DNA of 64,000 bases from Powellomyces hirtus (Eukaryota > Chytridiomycota > Chytridiomycetes > Spizellomycetales > Powellomycetaceae). The DNA lies in assembly GCA_025526995.1 (NCBI GenBank), contig JAHLKG010000025.1, positions 372,001 to 436,000 of the forward strand, written 5' to 3'. Numbering within the stretch: the first letter of the stretch is position 1; every line of letters starts with the position of its first letter. Made by a program: the position numbers and the translations under genes. Under the pieces are notes generated by a model. The model worked only from the letters and a program-made list of their open reading frames with translations, ran no database searches and was not told the origin of the DNA. This document shows positions 50,808 to 63,200 of the stretch, piece after piece.

Positions 50808-53800
50808 TGGTGGTCACAGCGGTGATATGACCTTCTCGCATGGCTGGCTTAATGCGAGATGAGCAGCAGAGCATATGAACAAAACTCCTCTCTCAACAAC
50901 AAGGTTATCGGAGGGGGATGATCTGTTTGCATTTGGAACTCGGTGAGCACAATGTCGCAAACCAGGGTCTTGGGATGTGGCTTGTCATGCATGTGCGTGC
51001 CTTCCATCCCACGGAGTTGCCACGGAGCGCCCACGAAAGCCACAGACATCGCGGACTGTGGCAGTGTAAAGAAATTGCGCTGATCACGTCGACGTCAAGT
51101 CATCATGTTTTCCCGAGTGTGCTTTCTTCCCGACCTTCGCACACACCTGCACACTTTTCACTGGTGGGGCGACCTTTGCATAGCATTCTACCTGCGCCGC
51201 CAGTGTAATCATATCAAAGGCCGCTATCTAGCCAATTTCAGTCTTGATGACCTTTTGTCGTGCAGACACCTTCCTACGACCTGTCCCCCAGCTCCGTCCT
51301 GGAATGCTTCTCTGCGGATTGCTGCTACGTTGTCCTCAAGCTTGTGTTGAAGTGTGTCGCTTGCAATTCTTGTCTTCTGCCCTGCAAAGCCGGGGCATTC
51401 GGCGCTGTCTTCGAAAACCTGGAAAGCGAACAAATCCTTAGGCAGGAGATTTCGTTATATTTGGCAATTGACCACGTTCCTATGCTCATACCTGTTGTTA
51501 CAGCTCTACTCTTCATGAAAGAACCCAAAAAAAACCCCGCCGTAGACCAATAGGCGCAACGCCGCCTGCTATGGGTATGGAAATCTCCAAACTTGTGCAC
51601 CATTCAGGGTTATGACATAGTAAGCTGTTTGCGTACAGAAACCACCCACCAGATGTCCAAACCAAATGAGACAATTATCACCCGTTTCAACATAATCGCA
51701 TCGCCCATGCTCAGAGAGCCATCAATGGCTCTGGACAAGTCTCGACGATCCGAGCGGGGCGCTCGCTCGTGAAGTTCAAAGGAGTCATGGCTGAATGACC
51801 CAAAGACGTTGCAATCCACATGCCATAAGTGGACTAGGACCCCGAATGCGGCAGCGGCCTCAACGTTATTTTTGATTCAGCTGGGAAAATCGTCGACCTC
51901 GCTTCTACAAATTGCCCGCCGCATATATGGTCCACGAAATCGCGTCGAGGATCTACAGATCAGCATCATTCACCTAGCTCCGTGATCTGCATCCCTGAAC
52001 TGGCGCGTTTGGTGTCGATCACGAACCCTCCTTCTGAATCCGGATTCATTTACCAGTTGTACAGCCACTCTTTCACGAGGGGCTTACAAGTAACTTCTTG
52101 GCAATTATTGACTAGAAGAAAATGTCTAGTCAGAGCGACCACAATGGGTTGCAAATCCGGAAGCACATCGTTAGGAGTCTGCTTTTGCGATTGGGGCCGC
52201 CGGACGAGTTTTTGGGAGGCACGCAAAGTAAGATGCCGATGCCAAAGGTGGGCCCTTTGCTCCGAGAATATCGGACCGGATATCCGAGTCCCTATCGGTG
52301 CTGTTGACCTCAAGTTCTGGCTTGACCAACGCTGGACTTTGATCTAATATTCAGGCAACCAGGCTCTCCGCTTTTAAACGACACGATGATGGAACTTTAA
52401 CGGTGGAGATTAAAAGTGTCATACTTCAACATTGCAATGAAAGTTCGACGCAGGCCGTATAAGCATAATGTCCGGCCCCCATGCCGCTACGCGACAGGAG
52501 CAAATGAAGAAAAACACAGCTAGCCGATCAGGGTACACCATGTTGTGCGGCCTTGCACGACTGCCAACCTCAAACTCAACCTCAGTCCTCACCATCCATC
52601 CTCCTCTTCCGTTTCGTTCGGTTCATCCACGGAAACGTGTTGCCCCCTCCGTGCCTCCCTCTCCATGCGCAAGGCTCGGCATGAACATTTCACAAGACCT
52701 CCGGATTGATTGTAGCCAAGACAGGAGGGGACACACACCAAATGACCCGTGAACTGCGAGCACCAACTTGAACATACTGGACGTTAGTTCGCGAGGGTTG
52801 AGTGGTTGCTCCTTCGCCGAGTACTAGCTTTTGTTTCGATGTTCTGGTTAGGGTTATCGTTAGGGCATATCTTGGACTACGTGAGGAAAAGTCGCCGCAC
52901 AATTGCCCACGAACCCCCATCGATGCCGATCCCCTTGTAACTTTGATTTACGAGCAGCAAGGCCCACTGCCCACCCTCTTCTTACTACAATGCTTGGATC
53001 GGACGGGCGGCCGCGGGAGCACAACGTGTTCCATAAATGATCTTTTTCCCGCCCATATTGGATTCTTTGAAAACGTGCCGTGAGAAACCGAACGGCATTT
53101 CTCGCACCTCTTTCAAACCTCACTGGGCGCCGTTACGGTACTACGTGCTCGTGAACCCCGCTGTTCCAAACGCCAACTCCAACGACAACTTCGTCGTAAA
53201 TCCACCGTATGCTTCAATCACGTCACGAGCACGTACATCGTCTACATCAGCGCGCACAAAGTTAATAGAGCTGATATCGGTTCCACCAAAAAGCTCTATC
53301 GCGCCGTTGCATCGGAGCGGATATTTCTTTAAGAAGCTGCCAATGGGGTCCGGAGAATGAGTGGTATTCCCCTAACATCAGGCTTGCAGGTATTAAGCGG
53401 GATGTAGCATGTTCATAGTGATCGCCTTCAGTCATGCCGGACACCGGGACACACTGATGCCTGTAGCAAGTTTAGTGTCGAAAGTACCGTCAGCAGAGTC
53501 CACAACCGGGAGATCGTCCCCCGGCTGCTACAATCGTACTACGGTTACAATCTGGACTACTGAAAGCCCAGCAGCTGGTCGATGGTCTTCCCTCCTGTTC
53601 AGCGTGCCTTACAAATCACAGATACCATTAGGTGGTGGCGCTCTCCTCCAGCGGACCAGACTGGTAATGGAAGAGGTCTTCTTTGGCCTCCACGGTGATC
53701 ATTGGTATCCTAGGCGGCGTTCGCGCTTCTTTGACTTACCGATGTGAAGTAGCACATTCTGAAATTCTTGATCTCCTGCAGGCTGTGAGCAATTTAACCA

Positions 53801-54023
53801 AACAACGTTGTTTTGTTGATGTATATATTTTTTTTGAATGTGTGACATGTAAAAAACTTCGGTCAAAATCATATTAATTCTTTTTTTGTTGCTGGCCGTC
53901 TACAGTATATACGATGTAAGAATGGATCCATCTGGGTTGGCGTGGCGCACTCCAGGAAATTGCGCATGTCCCATTGACCAAACCTAAGCAAAGCGCACAC
54001 CACATCCATCTTCACAGTCACTC
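50808..54023. other. 3.2-kb region without a convincing gene
   Basis: Many short overlapping frames on both strands, none with a recognised domain. A minus-strand chain at about 53.5-53.15 kb (for example VDSADGTFDTKLATG and GGTDISSINFVRADVDDV) reads like protein but is broken by stops and frame changes, so it may be a relic. A telomere-like motif lies at 52846-52865. Confidence 0.4.
52846..52865. repeat. short telomere-like motif, TTAGGG strand
   Basis: GGTTAGGGTTATCGTTAGGG holds two perfect TTAGGG units separated by a degenerate one. Confidence 0.4.
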
Positions 54024-55533
54024 ATAGCTTCCACCCCTCCGAAGGTTCTCGTCACAGGGGCGTCGGGTCTTCTTGGCCGCGCTGTTTACAAGCGTCTGCG
54101 AGAGGGCGGTTTTGACGGTCAGTAAGAAAAAATATACAGTCGTTCCCCAACCAGCTTTCGTTCGACTGTCGAAACTGACTCTGCTGGTGCTTTCTCTTTT
54201 TCAAGTGATCGGAACAGCTTTTACGCGCGCGGTGGGCGACTTGCAGAAACTGGACTTGGTGGACTTTGAGGCGATGGAGGCATTTGTGCAGGCGCAGAGG
54301 CCGAATGGTAGGTGGGGACGCGTGCGTGTCAAGGCGAGGAGGAATGAGGGATGGCACCTGCGAAAAGGTTAACAGTGCGGAGGGAACTTCTCTGGGTTTT
54401 TGCCCATTAGCGATTATTCACTGCGCTGCGGAACGACGGCCTGACGTAGCCCAGAACAACCGGGAGGCCGTACTGACGGTAAAAAAAACCAGACCACACG
54501 TCTTCGTCTAAACTCAAACAAAGGACTCGAACTCAATCTTCTTTCTCTCAGCTCAACGTTTCCGCCGCATCCACGCTCGCCGAATGCGCCCGCTCCATCT
54601 CCGCCTGGTTTCTCTACATCTCAACCGATTATGTCTTCGACGGCACATCACCGCCCTATAATGTCAACGACCCACCCCACCCGTTGAATTTCTACGGCGA
54701 AACCAAACTCGCTGGTGAACAAGCAGTCCTCGAAGCGTACCCCGACGCTGCCATCCTTCGCCTTCCGATCCTATATGGCGAGACTGAATATAACTCGGAG
54801 TCGGCGGTTAATTGCTTGATTGATGTTATTAAGGTAAGGAGAGCTCCTGCGACATTCCCCGCAGATTATAACGGCGAAGTTTCATCGTCAAACCAACAAG
54901 CTCTGCCTGTCATTTTCCTTTACCAATCTTGTTGTGGCTGCCAGAACACCGACAAACCAACTCAAATGGATGATTTCCAACTTCGCTACCCGACCAACGT
55001 CGCTGATATTGCTCGCGTCATAACCCGCATGACCGAAAAAGCAACCCTCTCCAACCCCGCCGACCCGTCCTCGTCCTCCTCCCTCCTCACTGGTCCATTT
55101 CACTACAGCGCGTCTGAAGAATGGACCAAATACGGCATGTGTGGTAAATTATGAATGTCAGCGTTTTATGTTTTCCACGCACAACTCGTTCTATTCTCTG
55201 ATTATTTAAATCACCATGCGGTCACTGGCAGTCGCCATAGCTGACATTCTCAACCTCCCCATCAAGCACCTCGACCCATTGCGCGAAGCTCCCAAAGAAC
55301 CCATCGGTGTGTAAAAAACATACCTCCATCTCATCAAAATCTCCGCTCATTCCTCTCCTCACCTCGCTCTCGCTTTTCATCCACATATCTCATACGCCAC
55401 TTTCTTTTTGTGCACTCACCCAGCTTCCCGCCCTCACGACGCCCACCTCGCCACTACCCGCCTGGAAGACGTTGGAATCGATACCTCCCATGTACCCTTT
55501 GTCGAGTGGTGGAGAGACTATCTCTTACGATAG
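54024..55533 (+). CDS. MAT2B / dTDP-4-dehydrorhamnose-reductase-like protein, start codon not found
   Basis: The family includes the regulatory beta subunit of methionine adenosyltransferase II and RmlD reductases; sequence is closer to MAT2B. Seven exons join in frame: 54024-54117, 54206-54307, 54411-54478, 54552-54833, 54945-55143, 55232-55306 and 55424-55533, about 309 residues. Key sites are TGASGLLG (NADP-binding), HCAAERRPDV, STDYVFDG and YGETK, then LRLPILYGE, YGMCVAIADILNLP and a C-terminus ending VPFVEWWRDYLLR. The expected MASTPPKVLV start instead reads ATA GCT TCC ACC, and an in-frame TAA lies 39 bases upstream with no ATG between. Either a short upstream exon carries the start, initiation is non-AUG, or the start has been lost. 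Confidence 0.82.
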
Positions 55534-55954
55534 GTATATAGTTAGTTAGATTCCCGTTGTATCTTAGGGAACTTATAACAAGGGCCGAACTCCTCACTGT
55601 CTGATACCAATATGTCGATCTCTCCGGCAGCCCTTTCCGTTCCCTTCTCTCTCGTCAGCCAGCAGGCGGGAGAATGTCAGAGTCAGACCCCCCGCAACGA
55701 CCGCCATCGTGGGCTACTTCATTGATTGTAGACCGGGGAGACTCGTTCCGCTGGACCCCTCGTCCGATGTCGCGACTTTCCCCCGTAGTAGTTCATTTCA
55801 GACATTTCAGTACTTTCGGCCCTATTACGACATCCGCGGAAGACTTGGAAGCAGCAGGAGCAGGAGTTCTTCTACGTGCGTCAAAAGTGATTCGAAACCG
55901 AAAGCATCAGCAGTTAACCAGCCACCAGCAGGTCACCAGCGGAAATGGCACTTG

Positions 55955-56034
55955 GCTGCAAATGTCGGCGCCGACAACGCCGACGGAGCGTTAATTTGTT
56001 GTCGGCGTTGATTGCGGGTCTTGAGCTGCAAATG
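55955..56034. repeat. small inverted-repeat element flanked by a 10-bp direct repeat
   Basis: CGCCGACAAC at 55969-55978 is matched by GTTGTCGGCG at 55999-56008 as a perfect 10-bp inverted repeat; TCGGCGCCGA is itself palindromic. GCTGCAAATG flanks the unit at 55955-55964 and 56025-56034, as a target duplication would. Confidence 0.45.
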
Positions 56035-56173
56035 AAGACACTTGGGTGAAGGTCTACAACCGGAGGCGATCGATACCAAGGTCCTAGGCGGGTACAGACA
56101 TAGAGTCCCTCAGAGAACCGAGAATCACCAGAGGGAATAACTTGAAGGAGAGCACACCGAAAAGCAGTGTTCG

Positions 56174-56178
<5 letters not shown>

Positions 56179-56204
<26 letters not shown>
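56179..56204. repeat. G26 homopolymer
   Basis: An uninterrupted run of 26 G. Length may be inexact in the assembly. Confidence 0.9.
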
Positions 56205-56482
56205 TTGCCAACAGTCTCATCCGGGATCGCAAGATGAACCCAAGCTTTATCTGAAATTACCCCGGTGGAGCCAGCAAGATCTTAGCGCTCCGCCTCTCTC
56301 TCCAACGATATCATGTGGAAGTTGACCCATCAGGATTAGCCCTTAGCATCAACGCCCTGACTTTGTCAATTCACGGTACAAAAAATGCTGCCAGCAACGA
56401 CAATTCTTGACAGGCCGGCGTCTCAAACATGTGGGCTGCCACGGTACAGGTCGCCGTTCAAGATGCCAAAGAGATCTTTAGA

Positions 56483-56566
56483 AGCAGGACTTGATGTAAC
56501 GAGACATTCGGAGATCTGCAAGCAGGACTTGATGTAACGAGACATTCGGAGATCTGCAAGCAGGAC
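56483..56566. repeat. 38-bp tandem repeat, about 2.2 copies
   Basis: Units start at 56483, 56521 and 56559 with AGCAGGAC; the two full copies look identical. The period is not a multiple of three. Confidence 0.9.
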
Positions 56567-56632
56567 TCTGAACGCTGACCCAAGAATCCAAAATCGACCG
56601 TTTTATCAGGTTGGACCCCTCCCCGCTTCCCA

Positions 56633-56648
56633 CCCCCCCCCCCCCCCC
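56633..56648. repeat. C16 homopolymer
   Basis: A run of 16 C on the + strand. Confidence 0.9.
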
Positions 56649-57296
56649 GCGCTCGGGCCGCATGCAAATCCTGCATCTTCCTCAGGACCTGCGGGTCTGG
56701 TGTCGGTCTTGTAACGTATATCCAACGAATTGGTCATGAGTGATGAAGGGGATCAGTCCATGAACAAGCACCCGGGCCAAAGACACCCAAGTGAAGTCCT
56801 CGGTTTTACCATCCAGCACCCGATCTTTGCAATGCGCTATGGCAATGAACTGAGAACCCATTCCCAGCTAAGCTAGGATAGTAACGATAAGATATCATCG
56901 TTGTCGATCTGTTTCAAATAATACGCGGCTCTGCGTGCGACTGGCTGGATATCTATTGGACTGAAAGATGCCATCATAGTGTATCATGAATAATGGGGAG
57001 CGTTATGTGCTATGTGAACAATTGCGTCGTGTGTTTTTTGTTTTCTTTTTTTGATATTAATCTACAAGGGAGGTATAAAAGAGTGGGTTGGGAGGCGAAA
57101 ACGAAACGTGACGAACACAAAGAAGGGAGAAAAGGATGTGCGGATTACGTGCAATGTCTAATGCGGGAAAAATGAAAAATGAAAAAATGACTGAGTGCGC
57201 TATGGGGGGAGGCGCAATAAAAAATGTCATGGCCAGAAAAATATCGTCTAGTGGAACGGGATGGGGATGGGGGGAGGAGGCACGGGGAACATGTGG

Positions 57297-57325
57297 GGGG
57301 GGGGGGGGGGGGCGGGGGGGGGGGG
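57297..57325. repeat. G16-C-G12 run just 3' of the SH3-septin gene
   Basis: Two long G blocks separated by one C; could form G-quadruplexes. It lies about 60 bases beyond the stop of the minus-strand gene, so the transcript would carry long C runs. Confidence 0.9.
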
Positions 57326-57387
57326 TAGAAACGGAGAGATTCATCTATGAGAGAAGTGATAATGTCCAGTTCCATTCCATTCCAGCC

Positions 57388-59687
57388 TCATCCGCGATTT
57401 CCACCCGCCCACTTGGTGGTCCCCGCATACGGATTCTCATTATGCAGGGGTTCTTCCGAGGGTCTCCGATTTCGGGTCAGGGAGGGTGTTCCGGGCGGTG
57501 ACGCTGTGGATTGCTGTTGATTCAGGGAGCTCGCGTTGGATGCTTTGCGAGCAAAGAGGTTCGTCAGGAATTTGGGTGCGGACGGGGCAGAGTGTTTCGT
57601 TTGGGTATTGTATTGCTGTTGGGGATACTGGTACTGTTGTTGCTGTTGTTGTTGGTATTGTTGTTCTCGTTGTTGTTGCTGGTGTTGTTGGTGTTGATGT
57701 TGGTGATGTTGCTGCAGTTGGTCCATTTGCGCTTGGGCCATGGCTTGGGCGGCGGCGCGGGCGGCGGCGCGAGATCGTTCTTCGGCGGCGGCGCGGTCCT
57801 GTTCCATGCGGATACGGGTCGAGTTTTCGAGGTTGACTTCGCGCCACTGGACGAATTTCGCGGCGGTGATGGCTCGGATGTCAGAGACGTGCCATTGCAG
57901 GATACGGGTTTTGAGAGCTTTGAATTCATTGATGCGGTCCGCGCTGTTCGAGTCAGACGACGCGCTCGAGCCGTAGCGGTCCGAAGTGACTGGGTTGGAG
58001 ACGGCAAAGGGGACTGCGCCGGGGACGCCTGCGCGGGCGAGGTCGATGCATTCATCCAGCTCCATTCCAAAGGTATAAATGTCGATTCCCGCGCGTTTGA
58101 CCTCCTCGAGGACCGACATTTTGAGGCGAAAGAGTTCCTGCTGGGACATGGTGTCGGCTTTGAGGATAACGGGGCAGATGGCAACGTAGGGCGCGAGTCG
58201 TTTCATGTACTCAATGTCGACGGGCTTGACGCGGTGGAGGATGCCAAACACGAGGATATCGACGTGGGTATGCGCGCCGTTCGGGGTGGTCAGGAAGCGA
58301 TGCAAAGTGCGTGCGTCCATGTCGTGCACAAAGACCCGGTCCGTAGCGGTGAATTGTTGGAGGTGGTATTCGACAACGGGCTTGATGGTGGCCATCGCGT
58401 CCATTTGAGCTCCAAACCCGGGAGTGTCGACGAATTGCAGGTTGAAATGGTCGGCCGATGGGGAGGTGGAAGGGTGGGTCAGCGTGGAGGCGAGGAAGAG
58501 CTCGGTGCCGTATTCAGATGTGCCCGCGGGTTCAAACTGCGTGACCTCGGGACTGGCCATGAATTGACGGATCAGCGATGTCTGGAAACCAAAAAATTAA
58601 AGATCAGTTCCAGGAGTACTCAGTGGACCGCCATATTTCTAGCCAAATCGACCTCAACGCAATTCGCAAGTTCAGTCTTCAAAGAGCCACGTACCTTTCC
58701 AATTCCCGAGTCACCCACGATTGCAAACTTGAGCACCCCAATCGCCGCCGCAGGCCGCGCCCGCGCGGTCCGATCAGCAATGAGCTGCTGCATCTTCTTC
58801 CTCGCCGCCGCAGCGCGTTCCTCCATAGCCTCCTTGGTCAGAATCTCGGGATCTCGGGACGCAGCCATGACGGCATGGACAAACGAGGTGACGGAGGGCG
58901 ACCTCTCCTTCTTGGCTGCATTTCCTACAGCACCATTTTCGTCTCTAAAGTTGTTGCTGAATTTGTCCGGAACGGCTGGCACGGCAGGAGCGGGCTGTGA
59001 TGGCTGATGTGGTTTATGTCCCGGCAGAGGTAAAGATCCCGTTCCGAATGCCTTTCGGGCCTCATATTCCTTGCTGCGGTCTTCTACTGCGGACTCGGGG
59101 CGTCTCTGTCCGTCAGTTGGATTGTTGACCTTCAGGTTGTTATTATTGTTGTTGGTGGTGGTGGTGGTTGTGGTGCCTGGCCGTGAGTACACACTAGAGT
59201 TCTCGCCCGATTTGAAGCTCCGTGGTTCGCCATCGCGCGGCTCGTCCTGCTGGTAAGCCACCTTGGTGTTGGTCAAGGACGACATGCGCTGCATTTTCTT
59301 TGGGTTGAGTGACACATCGTCCTCCGCCACTGCTGGACTGACAGCACCCGTAGTGGGGTTCAGCTTCTTTTGCTGTTGCTGCGATTGCGGAAGTTGCTGC
59401 TGCTGCTGCTGCGGAGTTGGCTGCTGTGGAAGCTGTTTCGGCTGCTGCTGTTGCTGCTGCTGTGGTTGCGACTGCGGTGATTTCGACTGTTCCTTGGCAG
59501 GAGCGAGGAAATTGAACGGCAACAGCCCCTTGGTGTCTTTGGTGACATTATGACCCGTCACCCACCCGTCGTCATACGCTTGGAGAATCACCACCAGATC
59601 CCCAGTGTCCAGCCGGATTTCATCAGCATATACGGGCTCGTAGTTGGAGATGGCCGTGTAGCGGCTGCCGGTCTTGTCGTCGCCCAT
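57388..59687 (-). CDS. SH3 domain fused to a septin-type GTPase domain
   Basis: Septins are filament-forming cortical GTPases; this one carries an extra SH3 module. Exons 59687-58695 and 58581-57388 join at the P-loop lysine to give about 728 residues. Residues 10-61 are SH3-like: YTAISNYEPVYADEIRL, DDGW near 39 and GLLPFNF near 54. Residues 62-290 are Gln/Asn/Pro/Thr-rich and disordered. The G domain has GDSGIGKT (G1, 325-332), DTPGFG (G3, 383-388), the septin-like VKPVDIEYMKRLAP and LKAD (G4, 471-474). After about 580 come an Arg/Ala-rich helix, a His/Gln-rich tract and a Ser/Pro tail. The usual polybasic segment before G1 is replaced by a charged helix (KKMQQLIADRTARARP), and no classical coiled coil is obvious. 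No lesions. It is more septin-like than Ras-like, but outside the core septin groups. Confidence 0.85.
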
Positions 59688-60266
59688 TTGTTGTTTTTTA
59701 TTCAGGTTGCGGAGTGCGTCGTTTCGTGCAAATGTGTTCTACGGGAGGGTTGAGCGAGCGGTTATGATCGGATCTGCTTTTGCTGTCTCTTCCCCTTTTC
59801 TTTAAATGAACAATTGTGATGCTCGCTTTGGTGGTTTGTTGTTTTGCAGGAATCTCTGAAAGTCTTCATATGCGGCCAAAGCATTTCTGAAGTGGCGCTG
59901 CTCACGTCAGCCCCACACCAAGCCGCATCTCGCACCCCGCGTACTTCCTCCGTTCCCATCCTTTTTCCCCCCCATAATTTGCGATATACATGCAAGTCTT
60001 GCGCTCTCATATCGATATATCATAGACCATCCAGCAAGCCCCCTGTCACGTTTTGTGCTTCAAATAGACGACCACGTATCAAAATGACAGCATACACGAT
60101 ATAACAAGCAGGAGGGATGACAAGTACACATATTGGTAAAACTCTGGCGTAGCGGGTTTTGGTCCAAAACATTCCAGTATGGGGTTTTACAAAGGGCTGA
60201 AAGGGAAACGAGAGGGGGGCAGGGGAAGACGTTCTCGACTTTGCCAGCTATATTTGTGTTGTCACT
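59688..60266. other. intergenic, upstream of SH3-septin
   Basis: About 580 bp between the start of the SH3-septin gene and the end of the next minus-strand gene. It contains pyrimidine-rich stretches; no feature is recognised. Confidence 0.4.
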
Positions 60267-63200
60267 TTATCCATCGAACGGGTTTGTCAACGGATTGGTA
60301 TTGGCTCCAGTTCTCACCACAACCTCGACCAAGTGGTCCTTGTAGTCATCGCCATGATGGGGGTGGTTGTTTTGGCTATTCTCATCATCGCTCGACATGC
60401 GCATATGCACATCCGACGCATCATCCGCCGTCCTGCAGCGACGGTAATACGTGTCGTCATGGCCATGCGCATGGAGGGGCGAAGCATTCGCGATCGCACA
60501 CGTTTCCGTCGTGCACGATTCCGAGCCGCCCCATTTTGAAGACGAGAATTCTGTGCCCGTGTCTGACCCTACTGATGTTGTCGCGGTCGTCGTGCTTGTC
60601 TCCGAGGTGTGGGTCGATGTGGACGACTCGGATGACAGAGACGAAATGAGGAGTCGGCGGCGCCGTTGCCGCTGTTGTTGTTGTTGTTGTTGATCGCGGT
60701 GGCGGTCGTGGTCGCGGTCCGATCGACGCCATTGGAACGCGTGCAAGGCCTTGGAGAGCGTCGAGTACATGGATGACGACGAGGAGAACGAGTGGCGGCT
60801 GTCAAGTTGTTCTTTCACAGAGACCGCCACCCCTGCGCCTCGAGAGCTGTCTTTTGCGGATGAGATGGTGCTGTTGCTGTTGCAATCCGTAATGGTCGTG
60901 TTTGGCTGGCCGCCGCTATCCCCCATATATCCGCTGCGGACAAGGGAATTGTATGCTTTGCGTGCAATGAACATGCGATTATCCTTGCTGCTGTCGCTTT
61001 CGGGTGGGGCAGTAGAAGACGTTGAGTTTGGTTGCTGCTCTTCCCTTGACTGCACCAGCGGGGGCACCACACCACCCGCACCCGCAGGCCCAATGTCTTC
61101 CTGCGCATCCGTATCAGTGATATCACGCGTCGGGATGGCAAAGTCGAGGCTGTCGAGGATATTCTGTTCCTGCGTGCGGATCTGCTGGGCGGATGGCAGC
61201 GGGACGAGTGGTGCCGACAGAGCCGAGAGTGCAAAATCCAAGTACGCCGGTGTGAAACTCTGCGGGATGGGTTGCGCGGCGGGGGCGAATGCGTCCGTGT
61301 CGATGGTCGGCGACGTCATGAGGATCAGCGGGTATGGCGGGTGGGTGCTGTTATCGTGCGCTTTGTCGCCGTCATTGTTATCGTTGTTGTTGTCCTTCCG
61401 GTCACGGGATACCATTGTCATTTCCTTGACCGAGACTGTGGATGAACTGATCGTTGCATCGTCTTCAAAAAGCGCATACGAACGATGCCGTGCGTTTTTG
61501 GTTGTTGTTGCTGGTCCGTGATGACGGTGGTGATGGCGTTTGCGCCGACGGTACCCGACCGCGACGACAGCGACAGCGAGGAGGAACACGAGGGCGGCCC
61601 CAATAATACCGCTCATAATTGGGGAAGACAATTTGGATGAACTTTCTGCCGGATCCGACTTGGGCGTTTCATCAGGCACCCCGGTCTCGTCTGTGGGTCC
61701 AATCGGGCCTGGCGCGCCAGGCGCCGGGAGTGAAGGGGCGTTTCGACCTGGCTGGTCGGTCATGGGTTTGCCATCTACAGGTGGTTTGCCGTAGGTCGGT
61801 TTTGTTGCGGGGGTGGTCACACTATCCGTCGCGGAGCCGTCCTTGTCGCCCGGCTGGTCCAACCGGTTTGGTGCATCTGGGGTCGCACCACCATCACCAT
61901 CAGGTACGGGCAGGCGCGGGTTACTCACCACAGTCCCAATGCTACCTGATTGTGCAGCAACGACTTTTTGCTGGCCAGCGGCAGGTGATGACGTCCCGTC
62001 GGTGGTCGGGGGTGCGGGAGCACCGACGGTGACGGATTCCAGGGGCAGTGGGATGTTTGGGACCGTTGGAATAGGGACATCGACAACGGCGCCTCCTGGC
62101 GGCGGGTTTGGGTTCGGCGCTGGCTGGGGAACGCCTAGCGGACGAGTGGTCCGACCAACCTGGGGAGCGGTTCCCGTTTGGCCCGGATTGATGATGACTT
62201 CCATGGGCGGCGCCTCAGGGGGTGTGGAACCCAGGGGAGCGTCGCCATTCTCGGGTGCCGACGGACGGGTTTCAAGCGTAGCGCCTTCTTCTTGGCCTGC
62301 GTTTCCGAATGTTATTCGTCCTGGTCGGTCACCTCCACTGGCTCCGGTAGTCGGGACTGGGACTGCCGGTCGTTTTTGGAAGATCCTGCTAGATGGACCA
62401 CCTCCAGACCCAGCGGGTCCACCTTCTTCCAACGGTGGGTAATCGGGCATCGGATCTTCGCTATTCGCAGCCTCCATGTCCATGTCTTCGCTTTCGGGCT
62501 GCTGGTCCATGACTGGCACGTCGTCTCCACCGGGCACCTCGTCAGTGCCTCGCGCGCCTTCCATGATTGTCATGTCAATGTCGGCGGGAACGTCGGTCGC
62601 AGTTGTGTTTGGGTCGTTGTTCTGCGACGACGTGGCGAAACCGGTGATGCGCTGTCTGCGGGGGTCGGTTGTGGGGTTACTTGGATACGAAGGACCACCC
62701 CCACCACCACCCTCTTTTTCCGGGCCTGCATTCGGGTTCGGATCACGCTGATCAGCCCCTCCCGATCGATCGTTCGCGCTAGAGCCTTCTTCCCCGCCGT
62801 CCTCTTCGGAAGACCCGGGCGCTTCTGTAGGTAACGGCTGTTGAGGGTCGACCGAGAAGGGTTGGTTTGGAGGGTCTATCCGCCGAGAGCGCTCAGGCGC
62901 GTACGGATCTCGGGTGGGTTCCGGAGGTGGTTCGAGCAGAGGATAGCCATCGGGCGCGGAAGTTGGCCATGGGGGTAAGGGCCCGTGTGAAGTGACTGGC
63001 CATGGGTGTGTCGGTGGTGATGGTGGTGGTGATGGAATGATACGAGGTGCACCGGTTGGCCATGGCTCTGTTGGTGACGGTGACGGTGGTGGTAGCGACC
63101 CTCCAAAGTTCGAGCCCGCGAACAATGGACGGCTGAGGGTTTGCGAGACTGGGTGGATGGTGGTGAGGCGCTGCGTAGTCATCTCCACATTCGCCGGTAT

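Larger units (their letters stand above)
55534..57387. other. repeat-rich intergenic stretch
   Basis: About 1.85 kb without a supported gene. It holds an inverted-repeat element, a 38-bp tandem repeat and very long homopolymer G and C runs, listed separately. Confidence 0.5.
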
